A stretch of DNA of 50,923 bases from Candidatus Nitrotoga sp. CP45 (GTDB lineage Bacteria; Pseudomonadota; Gammaproteobacteria; Burkholderiales; Gallionellaceae): the NCBI GenBank assembly GCA_003402375.1, contig QFXJ01000037.1, positions 1-50,923 on the forward strand, read 5' to 3'. Numbering within the stretch: the stretch's first letter is position 1; the number at the start of each line of letters is the position of its first letter. This document shows, in pieces, positions 18,252 through 28,900 of the stretch. Below the pieces are notes generated by a model. That model was given only the letters and a program-made list of their open reading frames with translations, was not told the origin of the DNA and made no database searches. Made by a program: the position numbers and the translations under genes.

Positions 18252-18800
18252 TCAGCGCCGCCGTGATGCACGCTTGCGCCATTCCCATACCACAATCGCA
18301 TACCACAGCATGCGCACACTAAAATAACCCACAATAGCAAAGCTTAACGCCAAAAGCGGCAAGCCAGCAGCAAGGGGTTTGCCCAATGACACAACCCAAT
18401 CCAACATGACCGTAGGCCAGTTAACCCAAGTCATTTCCGGCAAGGAAAGATTAGCGGACGACTGGCCATTATTATGTCCGGTAACAAATGCGCCAAGCTG
18501 ATATGCCAATGCATAGAGAGGCACAATAGTGAATGGATTAGTGTATAGCGTAGTGACCGCAGCTACCGGCAAATTAACGCGTAACAGCACTGCCAGCAAA
18601 ACTGCGCCTATCATTTGCAGCGGGCCAGGAATCAGTCCGGTAAACAGACCGATGGCTACGCCGCCCGACACGGAATGACGGTTAAGATGCCACAGGTTGG
18701 GATGATGTAGCCAGCCGCCAAACCAGCGCGCCCAACGGCTTTGTTTGAATGCTTCATGGCTCGGCAGGAATTTTCTGAAATATTTTTTCGGCACGGGCAT
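18252..18800 (-). CDS. DUF2062 domain inner-membrane protein
   Basis: A 182-residue protein with the DUF2062 pattern: HSVSGGVAIGLFTGLIPGPLQ, then LLRVNLPVAAVTTLYTNPFT and PLYALAYQLG, with three or four hydrophobic helices and an Arg-rich tail. Function is unknown. It lies 77 bases upstream of selO on the same strand and is divergent from the P-type ATPase. Confidence 0.85.
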   Translation of the reverse strand: MPVPKKYFRKFLPSHEAFKQSRWARWFGGWLHHPNLWHLNRHSVSGGVAIGLFTGLIPGPLQMIGAVLLAVLLRVNLPVAAVTTLYTNPFTIVPLYALAYQLGAFVTGHNNGQSSANLSLPEMTWVNWPTVMLDWVVSLGKPLAAGLPLLALSFAIVGYFSVRMLWYAIVVWEWRKRASRRR

Positions 18801-18878
18801 TCGTTAATAAGGCAAAATCAGGATAGTAGATTACCTGATTTTATTGAATATGCCAGCCCTCTTTGGAAGTTCGCACAC

Positions 18879-21422
18879 GTGAACCCGAAAATACCCGCCC
18901 CAACTGATATGCGCGGCCTGACGCATGCCGAAGCACGTGGGCGACTGCAAGCTGAAGGTATGAACGAATTGCCCGCAGCCAGGAGCCGCGACATCCCGGC
19001 GATTGCACTGGAAGTGGTGCGCGAACCAATGTTCTTGCTGTTGTTGGTGGCTGGAGTGATTTATCTGCTGTTGGGCGATGTCAGCGATGCGCTGATGTTG
19101 TTGGGCTTTGTGTGCATGGTAATGGGGATCACCATTTATCAGGAACGCAAGACGGAACGGGTGCTGGAGGCATTGCGCGATATCAGCAGCCCGCGCGCGC
19201 TCGTGGTGCGTGAAGGTGTCGCGCAACGCATCGCCGGACATGACGTGGTGCGCGGCGATATCCTGATTCTGGCCGAAGGTGACCGGGTGCCGGCGGACGC
19301 GGCGCTGATTTCCTGTAATGATTTTGCGACGGATGAATCAATGCTTACTGGCGAATCAGTGCCGGTAAGCAAGATCGGTCAACCTGATGCCCTCAAGCTG
19401 AGTCCGCCCGGCGGCGATGATTTGCCGTTTGTATATTCCGGTACGCTGGTGGTGCAAGGACGCGGCACCGCGCGTGTGCTGGCGACCGGACCGCACACCG
19501 AACTCGGCAAGATCGGCAAGGCATTGCATGTCTTGGATAACGAGTCCACGCCGTTGCAAAATGAGATCAACAGGCTGGTGCGCAACCTCGCCATTGTCGG
19601 CGCCCTGTTAAGCTTGCTATTGGTAATGGTCTATGGCCTGAGCCGTGATGATTGGCTGCACGGGTTTCTGGCTGGCATCACGCTGGCGATGTCGATTTTG
19701 CCAGAGGAATATCCATTTGTGTTGATCGTGTTCATGGCGATGGGGGCATGGCGCATTTCGCGCCATCAGGTGCTGACCCGCCGCATGCCCACGGTGGAAA
19801 CGTTGGGCTCGGCCACTGTGCTGTGTGTAGACAAGACCGGCACACTTACGCTCAATCAAATGACAGTACAGCAATTAATTGCTGGCGATGCATCGTTCGT
19901 AGTAGCTGCATCGCACACCCCATTACCCGAGACATTTCATGAGTTGGTCGAGTTCAGTATTCTGGCGAGCAAAACCGATCCCTTTGACCCAATGGAAAAA
20001 GCCATCCACACGCTCGGCGAATATTATCTAACCGACACAGAGCATCTGCACCGTGATTGGACGCTGGTACATGAATACTCATTGTCGCCGGAACTACTCG
20101 CGCTCTCGCACGTATGGCGGGCAAGCGATCGCAATGAATACGTAGTGGCCACAAAAGGCGCGCCGGAAGCAGTGGCCGATTTGTGCCATCTGGATGAGCA
20201 TCAATTATCCATACTTTCTACTCAGGTCAATGTTCTCGCGGCACAAGGCATGCGCGTATTGGGGGTAGCCAAGGCCAGTTATCGCGGTCGTGAATGGCCA
20301 GGTGTCCAGCATGATTTTGAATTCGAATTTATCGGCCTGGTCGGATTGGCTGATCCAGTCCGCCCTACCGTTGCACCGGCGCTCAAGGAATGCACTGCGG
20401 CAGGCATCCGCGTGGTGATGATTACCGGCGACTATCCTGCTACCGCCGCCGCAATTGCTCAACAAATCTGCCTGCCCGGTAAGCATGACAGCATCATTAC
20501 AGGTGTGGAACTTAATCAAATGGATGATGCAACATTGCGCGAACGCATCCGCCACAACAATATTTTCGCGCGTATGGTACCGGAGCAAAAACTGCGACTG
20601 GTGAACGCGCTCAAGGCAAACGGCGATATAGTGGCGATGACCGGCGACGGGGTAAACGACGCTCCCGCGTTAAAAGCGGCGCACATCGGCATCGCCATGG
20701 GTGGGCGTGGCACCGATGTGGCGCGCGAAGCGGCCGCACTGGTATTGCTGGATGATGATTTTGCCTCAATCGTGCGTGCCGTGCGTATCGGGCGCAGTAT
20801 CTTCGATAACCTGCGCAAAGCGATGGCTTATATTCTTGCGGTACATATACCCATCGCCGGATTATCGCTGATCCCCCTGTTACTGGGCTGGCCAACGGTA
20901 TTCGCTCCGGTCCATATCGTATTTCTGGAAATGATCATCAACCCGGCCTGCTCCATTGCCTTCGAAGCGGAACCAGCAGAGCGCAATGTCATGCGGCGCC
21001 CGCCGCGCAGCCCACAAGAGCCGCTGTTCGGAAGACAGATCATCCTGCTCAGCCTGTTACAGGGTACATTGCTGTTACTAACCACACTCGTAGTACTGGG
21101 TTATGCGCTGCACCAGGGCGCAGTGGAAGAGGAGGCCCGTGCACTGGCTTTTTCCACGCTAGTCATCGGTAATATTGGACTGATTTTGGTCAACCGTTCC
21201 TGGCAACTTAACATCTTCAGTTCGCTCAAAAACCGCAATTCTGCACTGTGGTGGGTGGTAGGCGGTGCACTTTCCTTTCTTCTGCTGGCTCTGCATTTAC
21301 AATTTTTACGTGAAATATTTCATTTCGCGCCCCTTACTCCTTATCAACTCGCGTTGAGTTTTGCTGCCGGTCTGTGCAGCGTGCTCTGGTTCGAATTGCT
21401 CAAGTTCGTTCGGCGGCACTAA
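18879..21422 (+). CDS. Cation-translocating P-type ATPase (P2-like), ion unknown
   Basis: About 847 residues. The N-terminal cation-ATPase domain contains GLTHAEARGRLQAEGMNELP; the actuator has TDESMLTGESVPVSK (TGES); the phosphorylation site is CVDKTGTLTLNQM; the nucleotide-binding domain has KGAPE; the hinge is MTGDGVNDAPALKAAHIGIAMG. About ten membrane helices are visible. In M4 the usual PEGLP is PEEYP, and M6 reads EMIINPACSIAFEAEP instead of the Ca-pump pattern, so the transported ion cannot be assigned. Start: the open frame reaches back to 18741 inside the divergent DUF2062 gene; GTG at 18879 has GGAAG nine bases upstream, and ATG at 18909 is the alternative. comEC follows after seven bases. 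Confidence 0.88.
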   Translation: MNPKIPAPTDMRGLTHAEARGRLQAEGMNELPAARSRDIPAIALEVVREPMFLLLLVAGVIYLLLGDVSDALMLLGFVCMVMGITIYQERKTERVLEALRDISSPRALVVREGVAQRIAGHDVVRGDILILAEGDRVPADAALISCNDFATDESMLTGESVPVSKIGQPDALKLSPPGGDDLPFVYSGTLVVQGRGTARVLATGPHTELGKIGKALHVLDNESTPLQNEINRLVRNLAIVGALLSLLLVMVYGLSRDDWLHGFLAGITLAMSILPEEYPFVLIVFMAMGAWRISRHQVLTRRMPTVETLGSATVLCVDKTGTLTLNQMTVQQLIAGDASFVVAASHTPLPETFHELVEFSILASKTDPFDPMEKAIHTLGEYYLTDTEHLHRDWTLVHEYSLSPELLALSHVWRASDRNEYVVATKGAPEAVADLCHLDEHQLSILSTQVNVLAAQGMRVLGVAKASYRGREWPGVQHDFEFEFIGLVGLADPVRPTVAPALKECTAAGIRVVMITGDYPATAAAIAQQICLPGKHDSIITGVELNQMDDATLRERIRHNNIFARMVPEQKLRLVNALKANGDIVAMTGDGVNDAPALKAAHIGIAMGGRGTDVAREAAALVLLDDDFASIVRAVRIGRSIFDNLRKAMAYILAVHIPIAGLSLIPLLLGWPTVFAPVHIVFLEMIINPACSIAFEAEPAERNVMRRPPRSPQEPLFGRQIILLSLLQGTLLLLTTLVVLGYALHQGAVEEEARALAFSTLVIGNIGLILVNRSWQLNIFSSLKNRNSALWWVVGGALSFLLLALHLQFLREIFHFAPLTPYQLALSFAAGLCSVLWFELLKFVRRH

Positions 21423-21429
21423 GCAAGCC

Positions 21430-23871
21430 ATGCGCTATGCCGTTTTATTTTTTGCATTGGGCGTATGGCTGTTGCAACAACAGGCCATGCTTCCCAACCC
21501 CGCTTGGAGTGGGTTGACATTATTATTTGCTATTGCTTGGATGCTACCGCGTAACACTCTTGTGCAGCGTAAAGCATCCCCTGTTTTTCTTGCGGCATTT
21601 GCCTGTACCTTTGGTTTTTTCTACGCTGCATTTTTTGCGCAGCAACGTTTGTCCGATGCCCTGCCTGCCGAATGGCAGGGCAAAGATATTCAAGTCATCG
21701 GTGTGGTAGGAAAGCTTCCAATACAGCATGAACGCGGATTTCGTTTTGTCTTCGATGTGGAACAGGTGCTCACCCCCAATGCCATTGTTCCGCCACACAT
21801 CCTGCTTGCAAGTTACGATGGTGCGCGGGAAAAACCTCTCGACATCCATGCCGGTGAACGCTGGCGACTTACAGTACGCTTGAAGCAACCGCACGGCAGC
21901 AGCAATCCTCACAATTTTGATTTCGAAGCATGGATGCTGGAAAACAAGCTGCGCGCCAACGGTTATATTCATCGCTCAGAAGATAACTTGCGACTTGATG
22001 CGTTAGTGCAATCACCTGATTACTACATCCAGAGCCTACGCGAAAAAGTACGTGACCATATCCAGAAAACGTTAAACCCCCTCCCCAATCAGCTTCGTCA
22101 TTTACAAATTCCACGCGTCGCAAGCGGGAAAAAAATTCTCGATAGCGCTGAGATGAGTGTTATCGAAAAAAATAATTACGTCGGCGTATTAACCGCACTT
22201 GCCATTGGCGACCAGACAGGCATTCCAGCGACGCAGTGGCAGGTTTTTACGCGCACCGGGGTTAATCATTTGATGAGTATTTCTGGCCTGCACATCACCA
22301 TGCTGTCAGGGTTGGCGTTTGCCGCAAGCTATTGGTTATGGCGGCGCAGTGCGCGCCTCACGCGCGCGTTACCGGCACGCAAAGCTGCTGCACTCATCGG
22401 CTTACTGGTGGCGCTCGGTTATGCGCTACTGGCAGGATACGGTGTACCGGCGCAACGCACGGTGTATATGTTGGCGGCGATCGCTTCCATGTTGTGGCTC
22501 TCACGCACTGTCGCACCGTCACAAATTCTTGCTGCCGCCTTGCTCGTTGTATTGTTACTCGATCCATGGGCGGTACTGTCGCCGGGATTCTGGCTCTCTT
22601 TCGGTGCGGTGGCATTGATTTTTTATGTGACCGCGCACCGTTTACGCCCTCCGCACTGGTTAGTAACCTATGGCCGCGTGCAATGGGCAATGAGTATCGG
22701 GCTGATTCCGCCGCTGTTGGCGATGTTCCAGCAAGTTTCATTGGTGTCGCCCATCGCCAATGCTTTTGCCATTCCACTGGTCAGTTTCGTGGTGGTGCCG
22801 CTCACTCTGCTGGGTGCGGTGCTTCCCTTCGATTGGCCGCTGTGGCTGGCACATCAGGCCATGGGGGTGTGCATCCACCTGCTGGAATGGCTGAATAGCC
22901 TGCCAGAAGTGGTGTGGACACAGCACGCACCGCCCACCTGGAGCATAGCCATCGGCATGTTTGGTGTGTTGTGGATGCTATTGCCGCGCGGACTTCCCGC
23001 ACGCTGGCTGGGACTGATCGCTTTGCTACCGATGTTTCTGGTACTGCCCGCAGTGCCGCCTGAAAATTTGCTGCGCCTGGTAATTTTCGATGTCGGGCAA
23101 GGCTTGGCGGTCGCCGCGCAGACACACAACCACGCACTGCTCTATGATGCCGGCCCCAATTTTAATAGCGAGGCTAACAGTGGCAACCGCATTCTCATCC
23201 CGGCGCTGCGTGGCATGGGCATCGCACGACTCGACGGCCTGATCCTTACCCACGATGACAACGACCACACCGGCGGCGCATTATCTATTTTGCAAGGTAT
23301 TCCGGTAGATTGGCTTTCATCCTCGCTGGCAGCAAACCATCCCCTATTGCAACACGCTTCGAACACCCAGCGCTGCATGGATGGGCAAGCCTGGGAATGG
23401 GACGGCGTGCGCTTTGAAGTACTACATCCGACAGCGGAAAGTTATGCGGAAGAAAAAGTCCGCGACAATAACCGCAGCTGTGTATTGAAAATCAGCACGG
23501 GCAAAAACAGCGTGTTGCTTGCCGCCGACATTGAAAAAGATTCCGAATGGCGATTACTGAAACAACATGAGGAAGAGCTCCCCGCCACGATTTTAGTGGT
23601 GCCACATCACGGCAGCAAGACCTCGTCGGTGAATGCTTTCATAGCGGCCGTGCATCCACGCTATGCTGTATTCACTGTGGGTTACCGCAATCGCTTTGGC
23701 CATCCCAAGGAAGAAATCGTCGAGCGTTACCGCGCAATGGGCAGCGAACTATTGCGCTCCGACAAGGACGGCGCAATTGTGGTGGAAATGGATACGCAGA
23801 ATGTTAGTGTGGAGCGATATCGCAAAAGCCACGCACGATATTGGCAGCAAGCTGTTGAGGGCGTGCCTTGA
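21430..23871 (+). CDS. comEC: DNA internalization-related competence protein ComEC/Rec2
   Basis: About 813 residues. It forms the inner-membrane channel that imports single-stranded DNA in natural transformation. Order: N-terminal hydrophobic helices, DUF4131-like domain, competence domain (VLTALAIGDQTGI, GVNHLMSISGLHITMLSGLAF, GYGVPAQRT), many helices, and a C-terminal metallo-beta-lactamase domain (FDVGQGLAVA, LTHDDNDHTGG, LLAADIEKDSE, VVPHHGSKTSS) thought to degrade the non-imported strand. I chose ATG at 21430; an in-frame ATG at 21361 would overlap the ATPase. Residues about 215-248 (starting LNPLPNQ) look inserted relative to relatives. No other competence genes are in the window. Confidence 0.93.
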   Translation: MRYAVLFFALGVWLLQQQAMLPNPAWSGLTLLFAIAWMLPRNTLVQRKASPVFLAAFACTFGFFYAAFFAQQRLSDALPAEWQGKDIQVIGVVGKLPIQHERGFRFVFDVEQVLTPNAIVPPHILLASYDGAREKPLDIHAGERWRLTVRLKQPHGSSNPHNFDFEAWMLENKLRANGYIHRSEDNLRLDALVQSPDYYIQSLREKVRDHIQKTLNPLPNQLRHLQIPRVASGKKILDSAEMSVIEKNNYVGVLTALAIGDQTGIPATQWQVFTRTGVNHLMSISGLHITMLSGLAFAASYWLWRRSARLTRALPARKAAALIGLLVALGYALLAGYGVPAQRTVYMLAAIASMLWLSRTVAPSQILAAALLVVLLLDPWAVLSPGFWLSFGAVALIFYVTAHRLRPPHWLVTYGRVQWAMSIGLIPPLLAMFQQVSLVSPIANAFAIPLVSFVVVPLTLLGAVLPFDWPLWLAHQAMGVCIHLLEWLNSLPEVVWTQHAPPTWSIAIGMFGVLWMLLPRGLPARWLGLIALLPMFLVLPAVPPENLLRLVIFDVGQGLAVAAQTHNHALLYDAGPNFNSEANSGNRILIPALRGMGIARLDGLILTHDDNDHTGGALSILQGIPVDWLSSSLAANHPLLQHASNTQRCMDGQAWEWDGVRFEVLHPTAESYAEEKVRDNNRSCVLKISTGKNSVLLAADIEKDSEWRLLKQHEEELPATILVVPHHGSKTSSVNAFIAAVHPRYAVFTVGYRNRFGHPKEEIVERYRAMGSELLRSDKDGAIVVEMDTQNVSVERYRKSHARYWQQAVEGVP
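22072..22173 (+). repeat. Possible in-frame repeat remnant inside comEC
   Basis: The segment starts TTAAACCCCCTCCCC, encoding Leu-Asn-Pro-Leu, and runs in AT-rich sequence for about 34 codons to the conserved YVGVLTALAIGD. Relatives, from memory, join the preceding helix to this motif with only a few residues. The same opening and frame occur in the suspected insertion at 5399. This is inference. Confidence 0.3.
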
Positions 23872-24168
23872 ATGAAAGAGATTTGGCATCGAGCGCTTGA
23901 TTCACCATTATGGTTTGTTGGTGTTACGGAAAAATAGCATCGTCGTCTCGAGTTTATTGTTACACCGTGTAAAGTAAAGTGTGGGCACTAGCGCGACATC
24001 TGACTCAGGGCATTGTCTCCAAGCTTTATTCTTGAGTGGAGAGACCCGCCATTTAGTCTGAATTTCATATTCGACCAGGTTCTAGGTTGCTGTTCGTCCC
24101 GAGACAAGGTAATATTTCCGCCCTTTCGCCTTGTATTTTTTGTGGGCATAGATTGTATGGATAGCGCT
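23872..24168. other. Leader region upstream of gltB, no gene seen
   Basis: About 300 bases between comEC and the gltB terminator hairpin. It contains a perfect small inverted repeat TTACAC-C-GTGTAA (23960-23972) and a possible stem TCTCC...GGAGA around 24013-24043. A 67-codon frame beginning at 24013 has no ribosome site and is not called. The gltB promoter is presumably here, but I cannot place -35/-10 elements with confidence. Confidence 0.4.
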
Positions 24169-24195
24169 GTGGCGATATGTGTCGCCACTTTTTTT
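24169..24195 (+). terminator. Intrinsic terminator in the gltB leader (candidate attenuator)
   Basis: Arms GTGGCGA and TCGCCAC form a perfect 7-bp stem with a 6-base loop, followed at once by seven T. It ends 31 bases before the gltB start. It either ends comEC transcripts or, if the gltB promoter is upstream, must be read through, which would make it an attenuator. Confidence 0.8.
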
Positions 24196-24226
24196 GGGGT
24201 TAGTGATTTTTCATGAGGAACAACGT

Positions 24227-27200
24227 GTGAGTCATTCTTCGTTGCCGGTCCAGCAGGGTTTGTATGACCCGCGCCATGAGCACGATGCGTGCGGAGTGGG
24301 CTTTGTGGCACATATCAAAGGTAAGCAGAGCCATGACATGATATGTCAAGGTCTGCAGATACTGACAAATCTTACTCATCGCGGTGCGGTGGGCGCTGAC
24401 CCATTGGCGGGAGATGGCGCAGGTATTCTTATCCAGATTCCTGATGCATTTTTGCGTAAATCGTGCGCTGCACAGAGTATGTCCCTGCCGACGGCAGGCA
24501 AATATGGGGTTGGTATGTTGTTCCTGCCGCGTGATGCGGCGGCGCGTGCCGCTTGCGAGCAGGTGATTGTCGACAAGATTGCTGCGGAAGGACAATTTTT
24601 ATTGGGCTGGCGTGATGTGCCGGTGGACAACAGCAGCTTGGGCGAGAGCGTTAAAGCGGTTGAGCCAGTGGTACGCCAGGTATTCATTGGGTGCGGTACG
24701 AATTGCGCAGACGCAGATAGCTTCGAGCGTAAGTTGTTTGTCATTCGCAAGACCGCAGAACACGCTGTGCGCGGCCTGTCCCATGAACAAGGGCGGGGTT
24801 TCTATATACCGTCGTTTTCTGCGCGTACTATCGTATATAAGGGTATGTTGTTGGCCGATCAGGTTGGCAAATATTACCTCGATCTGCAAGATGAAAGTAT
24901 GGTCAGTGCATTGGCGCTGGTACATCAACGTTTTTCCACCAATACTTTCCCCTCTTGGGATCTGGCGCATCCATTCCGTATGATTGCGCACAACGGCGAG
25001 ATCAACACGTTGCGCGGTAACGTGAACTGGATGACAGCGCGTCATGCAGCGATGTCATCCAAGCTGCTGGGCGCAGATCTGGATAAATTATGGCCGTTAA
25101 TTGTGGAAGGCCAATCTGATTCCGCTTGTTTTGATAATGCACTGGAACTGCTGGTGGCAGGCGGGTATTCGCTGCCGCACGCGATGATGCTGCTGATTCC
25201 TGAAGCCTGGGCAGGCAATCCATTGATGGATGAAGAGCGCCGCGCTTTTTATGAATACCATGCTGCGTTGATGGAGCCGTGGGATGGCCCCGCTGCCGTG
25301 GCTTTCACGGATGGTCGCATGATCGGCGCAACGCTGGATCGCAACGGCCTGCGCCCGGCACGCTATCTGATTACAGATGATGACTTGGTGTTGATGGCAT
25401 CTGAAATGGGTGTGCTGGATATTCCGCAAAGCAAAATTGTGAAAAAGTGGCGGCTACAGCCGGGCAAGATGTTTCTCATCGACTTGGAAGCCGGCCGTAT
25501 CGTAGACGATGCCGAACTGAAGCAGCAGCTCGCTACTGCAAAACCGTACCGCGAGTGGATTGAAAAATCACGCTATTTCCTCGGCGACCTGCCTAGTGTA
25601 GACGTAAAGGAAAGCTTGTTAGACGCCAGCCTGCTGGATACCCAGCAGGCATTTGGCTATTCGCAGGAAGACATCAAATTCATTCTCGCGCCCATGGCTG
25701 CCGCAGGGGAAGAAGCAACCGGCTCTATGGGTAATGATGCCACCTTGCCCGTGTTGTCGGATAAAAACAAAGTTCTGTATAGCTATTTCAAGCAGCTTTT
25801 CGCTCAGGTGACTAATCCACCTATCGATCCGATCCGTGAAGAGATCGTCATGTCGCTTACTTCGTTTATTGGTCCAAAACCCAATCTGCTCGGTATCGAC
25901 GAAACCGATCCGCCGCTGCGCCTTGAGGTGCATCAGCCTGTGCTATCCAATGAAGATTTAGCCAAGCTGCGCGACATCAGCACATTGACTCAAGGACGTT
26001 ACAAGGCGCTGGTGCTGGATATCACTTATCCTGCGGCACAGGGCGCGGCGGGTTGCGAGGGCGCGATCAAGGCGCTGAGTGCCGCAGCCGATCAGGGGGT
26101 TGCGGATGGTTACAACGTGCTGATTTTGTCCGATCGTGCGATTTCGAGTAGTCGCGTGGCGATTCCGGCTTTGCTGGCTTGTGCAGGCGTGCACCATCAT
26201 CTGGTACGCGAAGGGCTGCGCACCAGCACTGGACTGGTGGTGGACTCCGGTTCTGTGCGTGAAACCCATCACTTCGCGCTACTTGCCGGTTATGGCGCTG
26301 AAGCGATATGCCCATGGCTGGCCTATGAAACTATTGTTGCCATGAGCGATTATTTACCTGCGGGTCTATCTAACAAGGATGCAAATAAACGTTTCATTAA
26401 GGCGATAAACAAAGGACTGCTCAAGGTAATGTCAAAAATGGGCATCTCCACTTATCAGTCTTATTGCGGCGGGCAGATTTTCGAAGCAATCGGCCTGAAC
26501 GCTGATTTTGTGTCGCAGTATTTCACCGGCACGGCGACCCAGATCGAAGGTATTGGCTTACCTGAAGTAGCCGAGGAAGCGATGCGTATTCATCAAGCCG
26601 CTTTCGGAAATGATCCGGTGCTGTCTAATGCGCTGGAAGCGGGAGGTGAATATGCATACCGTGTGCGGGGTGAAGAGCATATGTGGACGCCGGATGTTGT
26701 CGCCAAGCTGCAACATGCCACGCGTTCCAACAATGGGCAGGCGTACAAAGAATACGCAAAGCTGATTAACGACCAAACGCAGCGCATGAAGACATTGCGC
26801 GGCTTGTTCGAGATCAAGCCGGCTGGCGCGCCCGTGCCACTAACAGAGGTCGAACCGGCGAAAGAAATCGTCAAACGTTTTGCTACGGGAGCAATGTCGC
26901 TTGGATCTATTTCTACTGAAGCGCACACCGCTTTGGCCATTGCAATGAACCGTATTGGGGGAAAATCCAACACGGGCGAAGGTGGCGAAGACCCGATGCG
27001 TTTCAAATCAATTAAAGGCGGCGAGAAACTATCTGAAATTATAGGCAAAGGACGCATTGAAGCTGATCTAACTTTATTGCCAGGCGATTCATTGCGCTCC
27101 AAAATAAAGCAAGTGGCCTCGGGTCGCTTTGGTGTAACAGCGGAATATTTGACCAGCGCCGATCAAATTCAAATCAAGATGGCGCAGGGCGCAAAGCCTG

Positions 27201-28900
27201 GTGAAGGCGGTCAGTTACCCGGCCACAAGGTGTCAGAATACATTGCTAAGCTGCGTTTCGCCATACCAGGTGTGGGGTTGATTTCACCGCCGCCACATCA
27301 CGATATTTATTCCATCGAAGATCTGGCACAGCTAATTCATGATCTGAAAAACGCTAATCCGTGCGCCTCCATTTCGGTCAAACTGGTCTCTGAAGTGGGC
27401 GTAGGTACAGTGGCGGCCGGAGTGGCCAAGGCCAAGGCGGATCATATAACTGTTGCTGGCCATGATGGTGGCACGGGTGCCTCGCCCTTGTCTTCCATTA
27501 AGCATGCCGGCACCCCGTGGGAACTCGGGCTGGCGGAAGCTCAGCAAACGCTGGTGTTAAACCGGTTGCGTGGACGGATTGTTTTGCAGGTGGACGGCCA
27601 GTTGAAGACCGGGCGCGATGTGTTAATCGGTGCGTTACTCGGCGCGGATGAGTTTGGTTTTGCCACAGCGCCACTGGTAGTAGAGGGCTGCATCATGATG
27701 CGCAAGTGCCATCTCAACACCTGTCCGGTAGGCGTTGCGACGCAAGATCCCGAATTACGCAAGAAATTTACCGGGCAGCCTGAACACGTGGTGAATTATT
27801 TCTTCTTTGTAGCCGAAGAAGTGCGCGAATACATGGCGCAGATCGGTATCCGCAAGTTCGATGATCTGATCGGTCGTAGCGAATTGCTTGACGCAAAACA
27901 TGTCATTGCACATTGGAAAGCCAAAGGTTTGGACTTCTCCAAAATTTTCCATCAGCCTGACGTACCGGTTAGCGTGGCGCGCCGCCATGCCGAAGAACAG
28001 GATCATGGGCTGACTCAGGCATTGGATCATCGGCTTATTGCCGAAGCCATGCCTGCATTGGAAAGCAAGCTGCCGGTAATAATAGAAGGCCACATTCGCA
28101 ATGTTAACCGCACCGTTGGCGCAATGCTGTCGCATGAAGTGGCAAAACGTTATGGTCAAGCGGGATTGCCGAACGATACGATTACGGTGAAATTACAAGG
28201 CACGGCCGGGCAGAGCTTCGGCGCTTTCCTCGCTCATGGCATTACCTTCGAGCTGTCTGGAGAGGGCAATGACTATGTCGGCAAAGGGTTATGTGGCGGG
28301 CGCATCGTGGTGCTGCCGCCCAAGGAATGCAACATCGTGGCCGAGGAAAATATTATCGTTGGCAATACCGTGTTGTACGGTGCGACCAGTGGTGAATGCT
28401 ATTTCCGAGGAGTGGCTGGTGAGCGTTTCGCGGTGCGCAATTCCGGCGCTATTGCAGTAGTGGAAGGCTTGGGCGACCACGGTTGCGAATATATGACCGG
28501 CGGTATAGTGGTTGTGCTCGGTCAAACCGGACGTAATTTTGCTGCGGGCATGTCCGGCGGCATTGCTTATGTACTGGATGAGGATGGCGGCTTCGAACAC
28601 CGTTGCAATTTGGCGATGGTGCAACTGGAACCGGTACCCGATGAGGCTGCTGCGAGCGACCTGGGTGAAGTCGAGACGCATGGCCGGGTGCATTTTAACC
28701 ACCTCGGCAAGGCCGATGAACAGGTTTTGCGCGACATGGTGAGTGCGCATCTGCGCTACACCAATAGTGTCCGTGCTCAGGCTATTCTAAATAATTGGGC
28801 GCATTACTTGCCAAAATTTGTCAAGGTTATGCCGACTGAATACCGCCGTGCTTTACAGGAAGTCGCGGCGGAACAAACCAAGCAATTGGAGGCTGTATAA
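24227..28900 (+). CDS. gltB: Glutamate synthase (NADPH) large subunit
   Basis: About 1557 residues. It converts glutamine and 2-oxoglutarate to two glutamates, with GltD supplying electrons. The class II amidotransferase domain begins at the Cys of HDACGVGFV (Cys22) after a short propeptide; further motifs are [19 protein letters not shown] and [12 protein letters not shown]; the FMN-binding synthase domain has [15 protein letters not shown]; the 3Fe-4S cysteines are in [13 protein letters not shown]; the C-terminal GXGXG repeats lie near GGRIVVLPP and GAGMSGG-like turns. Start: GTG at 24227 with GAGGA seven bases upstream fits the family's short N-terminus; the frame is open to 24179. It is followed directly by gltD. 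Confidence 0.97.
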   Translation: MSHSSLPVQQGLYDPRHEHDACGVGFVAHIKGKQSHDMICQGLQILTNLTHRGAVGADPLAGDGAGILIQIPDAFLRKSCAAQSMSLPTAGKYGVGMLFLPRDAAARAACEQVIVDKIAAEGQFLLGWRDVPVDNSSLGESVKAVEPVVRQVFIGCGTNCADADSFERKLFVIRKTAEHAVRGLSHEQGRGFYIPSFSARTIVYKGMLLADQVGKYYLDLQDESMVSALALVHQRFSTNTFPSWDLAHPFRMIAHNGEINTLRGNVNWMTARHAAMSSKLLGADLDKLWPLIVEGQSDSACFDNALELLVAGGYSLPHAMMLLIPEAWAGNPLMDEERRAFYEYHAALMEPWDGPAAVAFTDGRMIGATLDRNGLRPARYLITDDDLVLMASEMGVLDIPQSKIVKKWRLQPGKMFLIDLEAGRIVDDAELKQQLATAKPYREWIEKSRYFLGDLPSVDVKESLLDASLLDTQQAFGYSQEDIKFILAPMAAAGEEATGSMGNDATLPVLSDKNKVLYSYFKQLFAQVTNPPIDPIREEIVMSLTSFIGPKPNLLGIDETDPPLRLEVHQPVLSNEDLAKLRDISTLTQGRYKALVLDITYPAAQGAAGCEGAIKALSAAADQGVADGYNVLILSDRAISSSRVAIPALLACAGVHHHLVREGLRTSTGLVVDSGSVRETHHFALLAGYGAEAICPWLAYETIVAMSDYLPAGLSNKDANKRFIKAINKGLLKVMSKMGISTYQSYCGGQIFEAIGLNADFVSQYFTGTATQIEGIGLPEVAEEAMRIHQAAFGNDPVLSNALEAGGEYAYRVRGEEHMWTPDVVAKLQHATRSNNGQAYKEYAKLINDQTQRMKTLRGLFEIKPAGAPVPLTEVEPAKEIVKRFATGAMSLGSISTEAHTALAIAMNRIGGKSNTGEGGEDPMRFKSIKGGEKLSEIIGKGRIEADLTLLPGDSLRSKIKQVASGRFGVTAEYLTSADQIQIKMAQGAKPGEGGQLPGHKVSEYIAKLRFAIPGVGLISPPPHHDIYSIEDLAQLIHDLKNANPCASISVKLVSEVGVGTVAAGVAKAKADHITVAGHDGGTGASPLSSIKHAGTPWELGLAEAQQTLVLNRLRGRIVLQVDGQLKTGRDVLIGALLGADEFGFATAPLVVEGCIMMRKCHLNTCPVGVATQDPELRKKFTGQPEHVVNYFFFVAEEVREYMAQIGIRKFDDLIGRSELLDAKHVIAHWKAKGLDFSKIFHQPDVPVSVARRHAEEQDHGLTQALDHRLIAEAMPALESKLPVIIEGHIRNVNRTVGAMLSHEVAKRYGQAGLPNDTITVKLQGTAGQSFGAFLAHGITFELSGEGNDYVGKGLCGGRIVVLPPKECNIVAEENIIVGNTVLYGATSGECYFRGVAGERFAVRNSGAIAVVEGLGDHGCEYMTGGIVVVLGQTGRNFAAGMSGGIAYVLDEDGGFEHRCNLAMVQLEPVPDEAAASDLGEVETHGRVHFNHLGKADEQVLRDMVSAHLRYTNSVRAQAILNNWAHYLPKFVKVMPTEYRRALQEVAAEQTKQLEAV

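Noticed and set aside
18175-18306. N-terminal extension of selO to 18306
   Set aside because: It would overlap the DUF2062 3' end, and the extra residues do not resemble the family, which starts near MGKLDQLNFDNTF.
24013-24216. 67-codon frame in the gltB leader
   Set aside because: No ribosome site, composition unlike coding DNA, and it runs through the terminator hairpin.
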